Positions 1 through 10,924 of a DNA stretch of 64,000 nt are shown one piece after another. The DNA comes from Bombyx mori. Taxonomy: Eukaryota > Arthropoda > Insecta > Lepidoptera > Bombycidae. The position numbers and the translations under genes were made by a program. Below the pieces are notes generated by a model. That model worked only from the letters and a program-made list of their open reading frames with translations. It had not been told where the DNA came from and did not search any database. The stretch lies in NCBI RefSeq assembly GCF_030269925.1, contig NC_085110.1, positions 310,001 through 374,000 on the forward strand, written 5' to 3'. The stretch's first letter is position 1, and each line of letters starts with the position of its first letter.

Positions 1-137
1 ATGAAAAATAGATGTTGGCCGATTCTCATAGATACCGGATAAGCACAAAAAATTTCATCAAAATCGGTCAAGCCGTTTCGGAGGAGTATGGCAACGAAAA
101 CTGTGACACGAGAATTTTATATATTAGATTGGTAATA
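1..137 (+). repeat. RTE-like LINE/SINE 3' tail fragment
   Basis: The stretch has the wording common to 3' tails of insect RTE-like retroelements: 'aaaatcggtcaagccg' followed by an AT-rich 'tatatattagat' end. Related but different tails occur at 35527, 53289 and 61525. It is cut by the window edge, so its size is unknown. Family assignment is from memory of the motif. Confidence 0.4.
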
Positions 138-1634
138 CAATAGAATCTTCGATTTGACAGCTGTATCCGAGTGAAAGCTGACATATACTGCGTTGTATCT
201 ATGAGCTTCATATTTGCCTATTACCGGGCGGGCGGGCCGCAGAACATCAATATGGCGAGAACGTAAATATGCTCGCTCTATTTGTACGCTGCTACTAAAA
301 AATGAAACACGTGGACTTTAGCTTGTCAAACTTTAAAAAAAAAGCAAAAGCAGGCATGCACGACCCTCCCCTCAAACTACCAGGGCTACGGTTTTAGTAT
401 CTGCGCCTTAACTAATTTATGCTTGCTTTGTGTTTACTGTAAGTACCTCACTAATTCCAATACTCTTTTGCCATTTCTAGGCCTTCCACACAACGTAAAT
501 GTCACTTCACTAGATTAATAATACTAATGAGATTAACAAGAATCCGACTTTTGACTATATCCGTAACTCCTAAATAAATATGAAATTAAAACAAGATGTA
601 ATTTATCTTCCTCCATATATCGATATCAAAGAATTACTAAAAATTCTAGAACTTTCTTAATGAGAGCGATACTTAATAGATCGCAAGTAGAGAGTCACTC
701 ATGAAAGATTAATAGGCGAGAACTTAACTACACATATGTATGTACATATGTAATAGTTATAATGTGTTAGACGTATCATAATTACTGTGCTTGTTCTAAC
801 GGAAAATGTAGTAGATCGTTGTAATTACAGTGTCAGTGAATATTCGAGATTTCTGAACAATTAGTCTATCTAATCCCAAAGAATATTTGCCTTTGAAACT
901 AACTGGGTTGTAATTTGTTGCTTGGGTAAACCTTGCCGATCTACTCGTGCATGCTAAAACACAGACAATGTTTGTTGACGATATTCAAATTGTAAGTTAA
1001 ATCATCATTCAATGGCTTTGAGAAAAGCTATTTTTGTTAATTAAGGATTTTATGTAAGGCATTCAAATCGTATGAAGTGTTGAGCTTTGGTAAAAGGGTT
1101 TTCAATGTTTGTACCCAATTGGTTGCTGATTTTTGGTTGGGATTGATTTGAAAAATTAGCAAATATCATTCATCAATTAATAACATTTTATGTTTTGACT
1201 TATTAATATGATTTTCATCTGTCCGATTATTGAACAACAGATACGACCTTCGAGTATCTTTCATGATTCGTTCATAGTAGTAGTGATAGCTTCACTTCAT
1301 TTTTTTGTTAAACTGTTGCTACGAGTACCCTCCCTCTCTTCTCCTCTCTCCAATTTATATAAAGGCTCCAGAGGCAAAGCATGTTGTACAGGCTGCGCTA
1401 GTAATCCATTGAACCAATCGATTCATTACTGCTGCCAAAGCAACGATTCATTGTAGTCTAACGGACACGATAGCCGCCGGTATTCCAGTGTAGAGAATTG
1501 AATTTAATTTCTAAAATCTCTACGTCTCAGGTTAATCTCACGTTTATGTGCTCTAGTATCCGTTGAATTTAAGATAGGCTTTAAGCTCGTCTGCCCGACG
1601 CCCATTAAAGTGATCTTTCGGTTATTTTCCTTAC
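138..1634. other. AT-rich non-coding stretch downstream of the last visible neuroligin exon
   Basis: No exon-like coding segment was found on either strand. The minus strand shows no stretch resembling the expected next neuroligin segment or a membrane helix. It is probably part of the following intron of the minus-strand neuroligin gene, because the exon ending at 1635 closes with a phase-1 donor. Confidence 0.5.
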
Positions 1635-1878
1635 CTATACTTAAATACTGTTGAGTATTGATCTCATATCTAGGCCAAGTAACTGAGTTGTCGTGATGCC
1701 TCTCCTCACTCCGCGCCGTAGGGTCCCCGGTTTTCGCGAAAGCAGCGAGCAGAGCGACGGCAGACTCGGCCACGGCCACGTCCCCACGAGAGTAGTTCCG
1801 AAGGTTTGAAGGTGTTCCACTTACAAGTGGCAAACCCAAGAAGTATGGTAGAGTTTCGCTGGTTATGCTTCCGAGGCG
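1635..1878 (-). CDS. Nlg: Neuroligin exon: LPYFLGLPL block, last visible exon
   Basis: The 244-nt exon encodes RLGSITSETLPYFLGLPLVS, FAKTGDPTARSEE and SVTWPRYEINTQQYLSIG. The position of the catalytic His (HGYE/HGED in relatives) is occupied by the SITSE stretch. It ends at a consensus GTAAGG donor in phase 1; reading through gives 43 further residues unlike the family before a stop at 1504, so I take the splice. The rest of the gene must lie outside the window. Confidence 0.87.
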
Positions 1879-4800
1879 CTTTGAGGAAGGAATGAATATT
1901 AGCATCAATACAAAACGAAATAAAAGGAGTCTTCGGTTTTTTGTTTAAGAGCAAAAGTTTTACTACTTCATACATATATCTTTGAAATTTCGAATATATA
2001 GGACTATAGGATAAATTAGATTTTCTAGCCAAAAGATATATTATATTGATAACATGTTGTTTCATATGGTAGGGCGCGCTGTGAGTCCACCAGGTCTGAT
2101 ACCACCTTCCTGTGTGTTGAAGTCCAGGATAGTTGTTATTGTTGTTCCAATGCAAATGAGACCTGGTGCTCGTCATTCTTTCACGACAGTACTTACAGTC
2201 GCAGTAGAGAGTTCCAACTGCATATTTAATGACATCAACTATTGAGGGGTACAAGTCTTGAACTATTTACTCCAACACATACTCGTCTATTAGGCATTAC
2301 TATTATTAGTACCTGAGGATAGTCAGCGTCCTTGGTCTGATGAGCGAAATGAGCAAAGTAAGTAGTAGAGCCGCGTCGCGCGTGCAGCTGTGCGAGGCGG
2401 AGCGCGGGCGCGGCCACGGCGCCGTCGCTCAGGGAGTCCAGCGTCGCGTCTCTGATGTTGATGGGATGCTGGATCGGCTTCTCCCAATCCGTGTACTCGT
2501 TGCGGATGGCCGCGAATATCTCGTTGCGGTGGTAGCGGTACACGTTGCGGACGTACGTTCGGAGGATGCGGTTTCTAAATAGTTTACGTGTGCGTAAATA
2601 CACATACATACATACATATGTACGTAGGTCCGGAAAGATCTTTATATATACGTTTTTAATGACGTACATATTTCAAATAGTTAGGTTTTTATTTATCAGA
2701 AACTTTTTGCAGTATTTAGTGTAAGCTATGCGTTGATTACATCGGTATTATACTCAATATTAAAATTTCCACTGCTTTGAAGCGACAGTTGTATTTATCA
2801 GCTAGTAACTACATATTTCACTATCTTATTTATTATCTTCTGATTTTAAACACGCCCACTCATTATTTTTCTTTAAATTAAGGACACTATAATTCCATGT
2901 CGAATATCATAAGCTGACCTGTGCTCTTCTTCAAATCCATGTCTGATATCGTCTTCATTGAAGAACTGATAGCTCTCCGTGGTAGACACGACAATAGCGA
3001 GAGAGCAATCAAGGAACGTGTCGCTCGCATGCAGCGCCCTGGTGGGGGGCTGGCCGGCGGGGACGGAGGGCGCCCAGCCGGAGAGGAACCGCGCCTTTGG
3101 GGCTTCCACGGCTAACAATGCGGCCAGTGGACGAGCCCGGATGCATTCTACAAACCTATGCATGCAATATTGGTCGTGGTTTATTTACGTACTTACTATC
3201 TTCAGATGCTCTACAAGATTCTGTTTTAAGTATGATGCTTGTTTTGATGTTCCACGGATACTACGTAGTTATACCTGATATTTTTTCAAAGTAAAGTTAA
3301 AGTCATCGTGGGCTAATCGATAAGAGGCCCCGTGTGCTGGTACGAGCGATGCGACTGTGCCGCAACTCAGACACCGCAGACGGCTATTCAATTATTTTTC
3401 AATACTTAACACCAGGCGTTTATTTTAACAATTATTTTTGTAATGATAAACGTACTTAACGAATGTTCACGAATGACCTCCATGATGAAGAAATAACACC
3501 GTGTAACAAAAATCAAACCCATAATAAAAATTTTAATTTGCGTAATTAGTCTATCACGGAGACATAAGCCTCAAGTGTCACGATGGGTGGGGCATTCACG
3601 TTGTGATGTCTACGTGCTTCGGTAACAATTAAGCTGTTCTCCCAACGAAACTTCCACCACGTGCTTTAAAGCGACATCATCACTTCACATTATCAACTTG
3701 TAATCACATACTCGTCGGGTTTTAAACAAATCGAAACAGCTAACAATAATGTTCTAGTAGGTTTCACAAATTCCTTACCAGTTCTCATCATTAGAGTTTT
3801 CCGGGATGCACCGCAACGCTTGCGCGGTATGGTCCCTGGTCAGCGTCGCGTCCGGGGCCAGAGCCGTCGGACTCAGCGCCGAGCCGCTGAGAAGCAGCAC
3901 ACGGGACACGAGACCTGAACGAAATCATACAGACTAAAAATAAATGTATTCACAGTTACTACCAAAATTACAAAAAGATAGTAGTAGTCCTGAGCAGTTA
4001 CGGAAACCGATAACATTACTAGTATATGTGTGCCTCGTCGCCTACCTTGACACGCGATATCTAACAGTAACAGATTTATTACCCTTCAAAGCAGGAAAGC
4101 GCAGGTGCAGTTAGTAACCCACTCCTGAGAGCTTACAACTCACTGTATCGCAAGTATTTGAGTGAGTAGGATAGCTAGGTAAGAAAATGCTGAGAATAAC
4201 ACTACTGATTGATACTCGTGTAGATCCTAGTAGATCAGACCGAGGCTTTTACGGTTTTATGTACGTCGTAGTAAAACAGAATTAAATTGTAAAAGTATGA
4301 GTCAATACATGCGGCATATAGTGAGCGGTATGTAACCTTTAGTGTCCGGCATCATGAGCATGGCGTTGGCGAGAGCCGCCCCCGCCGCGTGTCCGGCGAG
4401 GGTGAGTCTCCGCGCGTCGCCTCCGAACGCGGCAACGTTGCGGCGCACCCAGCCCAGAGCCGCCGCCACGTCCAGCTGGGCCGAGCCTCCTGCTTGCTGC
4501 ACGGGATCCGTATTTAGCCCTGTTGTTAAGTAGCCTGACACCAAAATAATACATTCATTGTAAATATTATATGTACATCCTAATTTTGTTCAGAGATGTT
4601 CACTTTTTATGAATCTACGGAAAAGAATAATATATATTTTTCATCATCTCGCAACTCGACAGTGGCTTACCTAATAATCCTATCCTATAATTAACAGTAA
4701 TGACGAGCAGATGTGCCCGGGCCGCCAGCACGGCTCCGTCGAGGGTGTTGGCGGAGCCCCACTCGTGGGACGGCGCCCCGAGCCACATCACCACCGCGTA

Positions 4801-7800
4801 AGGCGCCTCCACGCCTCGCGCACCTGCCCAATATACGAAATTGAGCTACTACCTACATTCAACTACAGTGTACACTCTAAAGACAACTCAGCCGGAAATA
4901 TATTATGCTTTTTTGAACAAACAAATGAACAGCAGCAGGGTCCATATGCTCACTTCGAACGAATGATCCCCCTGCCCTGTGTGCTCTTCCCGCAAATGTA
5001 CGCATCCGTTAGAGCTGGTAACTTAGGATCAAAACTGGGAGGAACTGAGATGAACGCCCTCCCGGAAAGGACAATGTTTCAATTGCGTTTGCGACTGGAT
5101 CGTGAGTTCATCTCCCGGATTACAATATTATGCCGTAAATAAATAACATATCGTATTATCGCTACCGTACCGCAGTAATATAATGCTACAGTCCAACTGA
5201 AGAATTATAAAATACAAAGTAATGCAAATAACACAGGGAATAATAGAATAGTACAGGAAAAGAAGACCCTAAATTGAAAAACAACTCACCGCTACCGGGC
5301 ACATAGATGTTGAGGAAGAGACAGTCTTCGCTTTGATTGGCGAGCATCGGTACCGTGGCCTTCAACTCGTTGTAGATGCCGAGTGGCATGTTCGACAGCG
5401 CTGCGCTCCTGGATATGAGTTAGTGAAATTCTCAATTAAATTGTCAATATTATCATAAGTCAAAATATTGAAAAAAATAGCTTAAAAGCGGGCCAGATTT
5501 TTTCAAAATATTGTAATCGATTAATCCATTTAGGGAAACAAAGTTACAAATAAATCGAGATATCGATCGACTAATCGAGGTATGTATCGCGGACACAGAG
5601 TCGCAAATGTGTAAACTCAAAGACTCTCTCTCGGTTCTTCAACGTCGGGGTTCTAGACCCGCGCTTACGTCGTCGTCGAGTCTGAGTTATTAAATTTGTG
5701 CCAAATACTTACAATATGTTACTAGATACTCCTCCTTCAATCCCTAGTTATAGTATTGATGCTGGAGGATCGATTGTGCCATTGAAAATAACTAAACGAG
5801 GGAAAGGGCAATCTAACCTCAATTTAAGCAACTTGGGGATTCAGGCAAACTACAACCCAAAAAGATACAGGCGTGATTCCGCTACACACAAAATATTACG
5901 ATTGTACTATTTAAACTAACGTGTTATACTGTTAGAGCTTTCGAAATCAATTTGAAGCGATGTGTTTCAACTAATTTACTGTGTTCATCTGAGTTGTGTT
6001 TATTTTTCTTTTCCGAGATACTTTTAGAAGAGTATTCAACTGTCCGGTTTTGTTTTATAATTATTGTTATCTTTTATATTAGAGTAAAATTCATTGATAA
6101 GAATTTACTTGTTGGATATGTCCGGGTATCGCTGGGGGCAGACAGGTGCGAATGCGTCTGCGAGCCTCGTGCCGGACCAGCCTGGAGGCGCTGGTGGGAC
6201 TCCAAGTCGCGGCGGGGGGCCTGCGTAAGGGACACCCAAGAACACTTCCACTGGTTCCAGGCGACGGGAAGCCGGTTCCACTATGATGCCGCGGATTGCT
6301 CCTACACACAGAAGTAATTTTTTATTAAGCCTTCATACTTTTTCTCGTCTCGTAATCATAGTTCGTTTCATCGTAATTTTATAATTACAAACGTGTGAGA
6401 CCGTAAACGAAGATAAAAAAAAACTATTATTATTTTCTTATTTTTATTTTATTTATTTTAAAAACGAAAAGAACACACTTCTGTAGCTAAATAAATTTTA
6501 AAAAAGTAATCATTTTCTATGAGTTGAAATAACACAGGGCTATTACAAAAAACACATTTTATCTTAAGATTGATATTATAATAACATTTTAATATTTTAT
6601 TGACAGATATTGCCAAAAGTAGTCATTATAAAATTATAAAATATCTTGAAAACACCCACACTTTTTTTAGTGCTTGGTGGACGAGTTCACGGCCCACCGG
6701 CTGTTAAGTTTTTATGATATATATATTTTTTCTTAATCACTCTTTTTTTAGGTTAGTTATCTACAAAGCGTGTTTTTAAGTTTTTTTAATTACTATTTAT
6801 TTTTACCTTTTTTCAGAGATAATTTTATTAGGTCGTTCTATGATATTTTGTCTAATGCATCACCAAAACACGGCACTCTCCCTGTCAACTTTGAGCAATC
6901 GAATTCTTCTATCCGATGGTAGTTTCTGTGACTACCGAGGTCGTAACGGAAGTATCAGGGTTCGATTCCGGAGGAGGAGCCTGAGAAACGGCTATTGTAT
7001 TCAAGGAAGGCAAGACATTACCGTGTGCTCGGCGTTCATCCTGAAAGTCCTGAGCTGTATAATCGGAAAATTTTTAACAAATTATTGTATTGTCATCGGT
7101 TCTTGAGAAGTTACATTTACAATAGGCTACAATTTTCAAATCGATAGGACATTTTGAAGGGGGTGAATAACGTTCAAAGATTCCGTTACCTACTACGTTA
7201 ATAAAGGCCTGCTAAAAATACATTGTATTAATCCAAACTCCTAACACCTCGGGTATTAATCCGATGATTGTTTATTTCTGATAAAAATTAGAATGTAATT
7301 AACGCAAGCACAATGACTCGAACAAAATATAGAATGAGGAAAGGTTAGAATCTGATGAACAATGGGCACATGAATTCATTACGGAAGACAATAAAACGAG
7401 CGTACATGAAACACGACAGCGAGGCGCCCGCGAATGAAACAAATAAATTGACTCCTCAATTTACTCGATCCCCTCTAAAGGTATCGTTTGTCCCATCCTC
7501 GCGACCAGCATCCGCGGATCAAGAACAATAATTAATCTGATCTTACATTCCGATGTTGGGAGTCGAAATAGTGCGTTAGCCGGGTATGATTGGCTGTCCC
7601 CGGGTCTGGGTAGTTAAATGGCCGTACCTGGGATACAGAGCAACAAAACTTGTGGATTATGATAAATGGGCCCCTTAGTTTTGGATTAACATGGCGTTTT
7701 AACTTTGTAATTGTATGTAAATTAATTGCGAATGTTGGGTCTTGTTTATTGTTTACGGACCAGAACTGGGAGATGTAAACTCAGTAATGTTTGTACAAAG

Positions 7801-8928
7801 TGGTTCAAGTGTTTACAGAATGATATACTTTGAGTCAGCACGCAATGTACGTGTAATGTCTGCATTATCAATATTTGTTGTTATTGCGTGAACACAACGT
7901 AGCCGGCCTCAACTAGCTAACTAATACAGTGCTGCATTATTCCGTACAATTAGTAGTGCGTGCTTGCTGTGTAGTACAGGCGCATGGCGCTACCGATATG
8001 TCGGTGTCTCTGTCGCCGGCTGTCGTCAGCTGCGTAGTTTAGGAGCTCGTCAGTCCTTCCAACGTCATAAATAGCTATTTATAAGTAGCTTTACCCTAAA
8101 TCGGTGCCCTTTAAATTAGTTTTTTTTGACATATTTGCTCTAACACTATGTCAAACATAGGTCGTAAATAATAGGCAATAAATCATATTGCTTGCTATTA
8201 TTGCTATGCATATTGGTGAAGTCGTCGTGGGCTATACTGAAACCTTAGAACTCATATCTCAAGGTGGGTAGTGGCATTTGCATTGTAGATGTCTATTGGT
8301 CACGGTAACTAACTAACACCAGGTGGGCCGTGAGCTCGTCCATTAACCTAAGCAAAAAAAAATGATATGATGATGATGGAAACCCAATAAAATAAACTGT
8401 CTATTTGCGCTGAGTGGAATGAAACTTAAAAGTCTAGAAATATTTATTACAAAGAACAAAAAGGTAGCTCGCACAATATTCAAAACGTCAGAAATGATAT
8501 GATAACAGTAATTATCATACTTAATTAATTTGATAACAATATAACAAGTGCGGGGTGCTTAACATTCCATGTTACAAATAGTTCATTATTCAAACTAATC
8601 TAGAAAGTGTAGAATAGCCAAAAAACTGTGTCCGTACAATAAATAGAAACGTCCGATGAGCACGTAGGATTTTAGAACGAATGGCATTGAAAGCTTTTCA
8701 GATATGTTCGCTAGCTCTGCGCCCTGGCAGTCCTGGCACCACGGCCTCGCTGTTTGCTACTCCAAAACTATGCACCGTAATTGTAGCAAGTGGTTAACTT
8801 AGGTTATATTAGGTAATGAGGAGGTAGGTACCTGTGTGAGTGTGTACGATCCGCGAGCTGTACCGCGGGCCGGCGGCGGCCAGCGTCGCTAGCACCAGTG
8901 CCGCGCACCACCGCCACAAGCACTCCAT
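1635..8928 (-). CDS. Nlg: Neuroligin-family gene, nine coding exons, C-terminus outside window
   Basis: This is a postsynaptic-type cell-adhesion protein of the neuroligin family. It has a signal peptide and an extracellular carboxylesterase-like domain known in the family to bind neurexins. I joined exons 8928-8832, 6301-6109, 5408-5290, 4823-4671, 4534-4337, 3914-3779, 3155-2919, 2574-2313 and 1878-1635; every junction has GT/AG ends and keeps phase (1,639 nt, about 546 aa). Family hallmarks are GIIVEPASRRLEPVEVFLGVPYA, QSEDCLFLNIYVP, VNYRIGLLG, LLLSGSALSP, ILRTYVRNVY, NEYTDWEKPIQHP and the YPQ linker to the ETLPYFLGLPL segment. The nucleophile motif reads G-H-A-A-G, with Ala for the catalytic Ser, so it should not hydrolyse esters. 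Which paralogue it is cannot be decided here. The transmembrane and PDZ-binding end is missing from the window. Confidence 0.9.
1879..2312 (-). other. Neuroligin intron
   Basis: The phase-0 intron has a GTACTA donor and a CTCAAAG acceptor. Open frames in it on both strands lack any similarity I recognise. Confidence 0.6.
2313..2574 (-). CDS. Nlg: Neuroligin exon: NEYTDWEKPIQHP block
   Basis: The 262-nt exon runs from RNRILRTYVRNVYRYHRNEI through NEYTDWEKPIQHPINIRD and SDGAVAAPALRLAQLH to AHFAHQTKDADYPQ. This is nearly diagnostic of neuroligins. The acceptor is TTTAG and the donor CAG|GTACTA in phase 0. Confidence 0.92.
2919..3155 (-). CDS. Nlg: Neuroligin exon: FFNEDDIRHGFEEEHR block
   Basis: The 237-nt exon encodes FVECIRARPLAALLAVEAPK, a Pro-rich variable loop, and then the STTESYQFFNEDDIRHGFEE segment that precedes the RNRILRTYVRN motif. 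The acceptor had to be chosen: a TAG 6 nt further in would create a stop codon across the junction, while CATAG at 3156-3160 restores Trp-Phe-Val-Glu-Cys. The donor is GTCAGC in phase 2. Confidence 0.87.
3156..3778 (-). other. Neuroligin intron containing a decayed SINE
   Basis: The intron is 623 bp, and over half of it is a SINE copy (3303-3645) on the opposite strand. No coding signal was seen apart from the flanking exons. Confidence 0.6.
3303..3645 (+). repeat. Bm1-type SINE, old, with tRNA-derived head
   Basis: It starts with a 'gtcatcgtgggctaa..gataag' segment resembling the tRNA-like head of silkworm SINEs. It continues through 'gttcacgaatgacctcc' and 'aaaatcaaaccc' to a degraded body and tail. 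It is far more diverged than the copies at 8986 or 23800, so an old insertion. Confidence 0.6.
3779..3914 (-). CDS. Nlg: Neuroligin exon: LLLSGSALSP block
   Basis: The 136-nt exon encodes GLVSRVLLLSGSALSPTALA and an acidic stretch ending ALRCIPENSNDEN. SGSALSP is a strong neuroligin marker. The acceptor is TTCAG and the donor GTAAGG in phase 2, completing a Trp codon across the next intron. Confidence 0.88.
4337..4534 (-). CDS. Nlg: Neuroligin exon: dead nucleophile elbow
   Basis: The 198-nt exon encodes YLTTGLNTDP, then LDVAAALGWVRRNVAAFGGD and LTLAGHAAGAALANAMLMMP. The nucleophile elbow G-x-S-x-G is G-H-A-A-G. The donor reads GTTACA, a weak 5' splice site compared with the other exons, but phase and homology both require it. 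Confidence 0.87.
4671..4823 (-). CDS. Nlg: Neuroligin exon: VMWLGAPSHEWGSANTLDG block
   Basis: The 153-nt exon encodes the strand-loop segment from ARGVEAPYAVVMWLG to ITVNYRIGLLG. In active esterases this region carries the HGGG oxyanion hole; here it reads WLGAPSHEW, as expected for a non-enzymatic neuroligin. The donor is GTAAGC in phase 1. Confidence 0.88.
5290..5408 (-). CDS. Nlg: Neuroligin exon: SEDCLFLNIYVP block
   Basis: The 119-nt exon encodes SAALSNMPLGIYNELKATVP and then MLANQSEDCLFLNIYVPGSG, the most conserved N-terminal signature of cholinesterase-like adhesion molecules. The acceptor is TATCCAG and the donor GTGAGT in phase 1. Confidence 0.9.
5409..6108 (-). other. Neuroligin intron (700 bp)
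   Basis: It lies between the CPQRYPDISN exon and the SEDCLFLNIYVP exon. I see no exon. Several short 'tcgat'-rich inverted motifs lie at 5513-5590 (atcgattaatcc, atcgagatatcgatcgac). Confidence 0.5.
6109..6301 (-). CDS. Nlg: Neuroligin exon: start of esterase-like domain
   Basis: The 193-nt exon encodes AIRGIIVEPASRRLEPVEVF, then LGVPYAGPPPRLGVPPAPP, and ends with FAPVCPQRYPDISN. This is the usual N-terminal neuroligin block including the CPQ segment. It enters with 2 nt after a GTGTAG acceptor and leaves in phase 2 at GTAAAT. The coding part is GC-rich compared with the flanking introns. Confidence 0.9.
6662..6706 (-). repeat. SINE tail relic
   Basis: 'ggtggacgagttcacggcccacc' followed by a 'gttaag' string matches, in reverse, the conserved SINE tail found elsewhere in the window. 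Only about 45 bp are recognisable. Confidence 0.5.
8219..8362 (+). repeat. Bm1-type SINE with internal deletion
   Basis: It begins with the head motif 'gtcgtcgtgggct'. It then jumps to the body at 'atactgaaaccttagaact', continues through 'atctcaaggtgggtag' and ends 'gtgagctcgtcc..' plus an A-rich tail. The 5' half of the body is missing. Confidence 0.6.
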
Positions 8929-8948
8929 GCGCCATCACGCGACGCCGC
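8832..8948 (-). CDS. Nlg: Neuroligin exon with start codon and signal peptide
   Basis: The exon opens after a CCGCAG acceptor at 8949-8950. It has 20 nt of 5' UTR, then ATG at 8928-8926 starts MECLWRWCAALVLATLAAA, a basic-tipped hydrophobic signal peptide. The exon ends in phase 1 at GTACCT, and the split Gly codon joins to AIRGIIVEP of the next exon. I chose this ATG because its frame continues into the neuroligin domain. Another ATG 7 nt upstream is in a different frame (see findings). Confidence 0.85.
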
Positions 8949-8985
8949 CTGCGGACAAACACGCGCCCGTCAGACACACTTGTGA

Positions 8986-9325
8986 CACAAATGTTCACGA
9001 TTGACTTCCACGGTGAAGGAATAACATCATGTAATAAAAATCAATCCCGCAAAATTATAATTTGCGTAAGTACTGGTGGTAGGACCTCTTGTGAGTCGGC
9101 GCGGGTGGGTACCACCACCCTGCCTATTTCTGCCGTGAAGTAGTAATGCGTTTCAGCTTGAAGGGTGGGGCAGCCGTTGTAACTATACTTGAGACCTTAT
9201 AACTTATATCTCAAGGTGGGTGGCACATTTACGTTGTAGATGTCTATGGGCTCCAGTAACCACTTAACACCAGCTGGGCTGGCTTTGAGCTCGTCCACCA
9301 ATCTAAGCAATAAAAAAATTAAATA
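8986..9325 (+). repeat. Bm1-type SINE, well preserved, 5' truncated
   Basis: It runs from 'aaatgttcacgattgac' through 'cgcaaaattataatttgcg', 'gtaggacctcttgtgag' and 'gaagggtggggcagccg' to 'gagctcgtccaccaatc' and an A-rich tail. It lies about 40 nt upstream (in gene sense) of the splice acceptor of the neuroligin start-codon exon, in antisense orientation to the gene. Confidence 0.75.
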
Positions 9326-10924
9326 AAACTAAAGCACTACACCTCCCTGTTGCCAACGAGAATCAATCACATTGTGTTCTGTTCTGGACAGTTCCAGTAA
9401 TAGGAATAACATAGAAAACTTTATATTTCCTTAAAACGTCGGTAATCGCAAAAAAAGCATTTAAATTATTTCTGAAATCAAGACGACTTTAATGGATAAC
9501 GATTTAAAGTAAAAGAAGAACAAACGATACTTAATACTTCCTTGACGAAAAATAAAAGATACGAGATTATTGAAGGAAATATTTGTATAAAATATTACAG
9601 AGCGGATTCAAAAGAAAAACAACAGAATTGCGACAGCTTCTACGCGCGACAAATACGCGACAAAATACGTTACAAAATCTCGCTTCGAATCCTCCTTTTG
9701 TTTCGTCAACAAACTTCATTTCCTCCAAACAAGATTCAGAGCCAAAAGTCTAACTCATAAATAATAATTCACTTACTGAGGATCCATTACCGTTAAATAT
9801 AACAGAAACGACATCGGCTCGTGTACGCGTCTCACGAGGAAACTAAACTTTGCCAATTAATCGTACCGATGGGGTTTCATGGTGTCGATGCGTCGTCGAA
9901 GCCTCGAATCGTTTCCGCCTGAGTCAAATTGCTTTTTGTTGAAAGTTGAGATTAGAAAAAGGGCAGTTTAGTTTTTGTCGCCGGTGGGCGGAAGACAAAT
10001 AGTTACTCGACGTCAGCCGCAGGGGCGAGTCAACAGGAGTCCGGCCCCGTCCCCGTCGCGAACAGACTCGCGGTCTCGATGTAAGAGCCCCCTCGCTTCA
10101 TCCCATCATGTATGTGTTTCTTGTTGTTGTTGCTCTTAATTTTTTTTAAATAAATCAAATAATTTGATACTTTTTGTTGGTGCTATTATGGAAATTAATG
10201 GTGTAAAGGAAATTGTTAAGTCTTTAGAAAAATACACTATAACATAATAATAATAGAGAACAGAGTATTTGACCCTGAGCTGTTAGAGTATAGTTCTTTT
10301 TAGATTTCTAAGGGGCTTTTTTCTCGAATACTAGAAGTTTACAGTTGGTACTTTTAACAACAACTTATCGCGACCTTGTTTTTCTTAAATTAGTTTTCCT
10401 CTTACTTGACACCACAATATCCAGTGGATTAATAATAAATACAATCTCTGTTGTACAAGAATCTAAAATACGCAATAAACATATCAATATCACTAAATTA
10501 AAGTTACAAAAGTAAAAACAATGTTTACTATTAACAGTAATAAGCCTCGTCAATACACGCCGTGCCAACATGGAATAGCTGCAGTCTAGTGTCCGTTGAC
10601 CTACATACAGTGTCGGAACTAATGTTGTCTTGGCTCTTCATAAGCTGGCCCCGATATCTCGGAGATGACAACAATCACAATGTATTCTGAAACATCTTGT
10701 AAGATCGCTACGAGCGGCCTCTACAGTGATATCTGTTGAAACTCTTTCAACTTCCTGTCCGAAACATAACTGTACTTTATTTTCAAAGGCTTTTAATAAA
10801 TCTAAATAGAAACAGCAGTATACATTTTATCCACAGTACGTTATGTAGGTGTCTTCACGTATTCCATGGTAGCAGTAGCAATCACACAATTAAAAGTCTC
10901 GAATAAAATCTAAATCGCGCTATT
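9326..10924. other. No gene seen; short GC-rich patch at 10005-10100
   Basis: The stretch is mostly AT-rich. The GC-rich patch has several CGs and could be a small CpG-rich relic or an unrecognised non-coding exon, but I found no convincing acceptor and donor pair. Confidence 0.4.

Larger units (their letters stand above)
6302..8831 (-). other. Neuroligin intron (about 2.5 kb)
   Basis: The intron lies between the signal-peptide exon and the first esterase-domain exon, with a GTACCT donor and a TGTGTAG acceptor. It contains SINE relics at 6662-6706 and 8219-8362 and otherwise AT-rich sequence with no exon I can support. Confidence 0.7.

Noticed and set aside
1504..1634. Read-through extension of the last neuroligin exon to a stop at 1504
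   Set aside because: A consensus GTAAGG donor sits where family similarity ends and the extension does not resemble the family; kept as intron.
10005..10100. GC-rich patch considered as a neuroligin 5' exon
   Set aside because: No convincing acceptor with pyrimidine tract on the minus strand; the 26664 block fits better.
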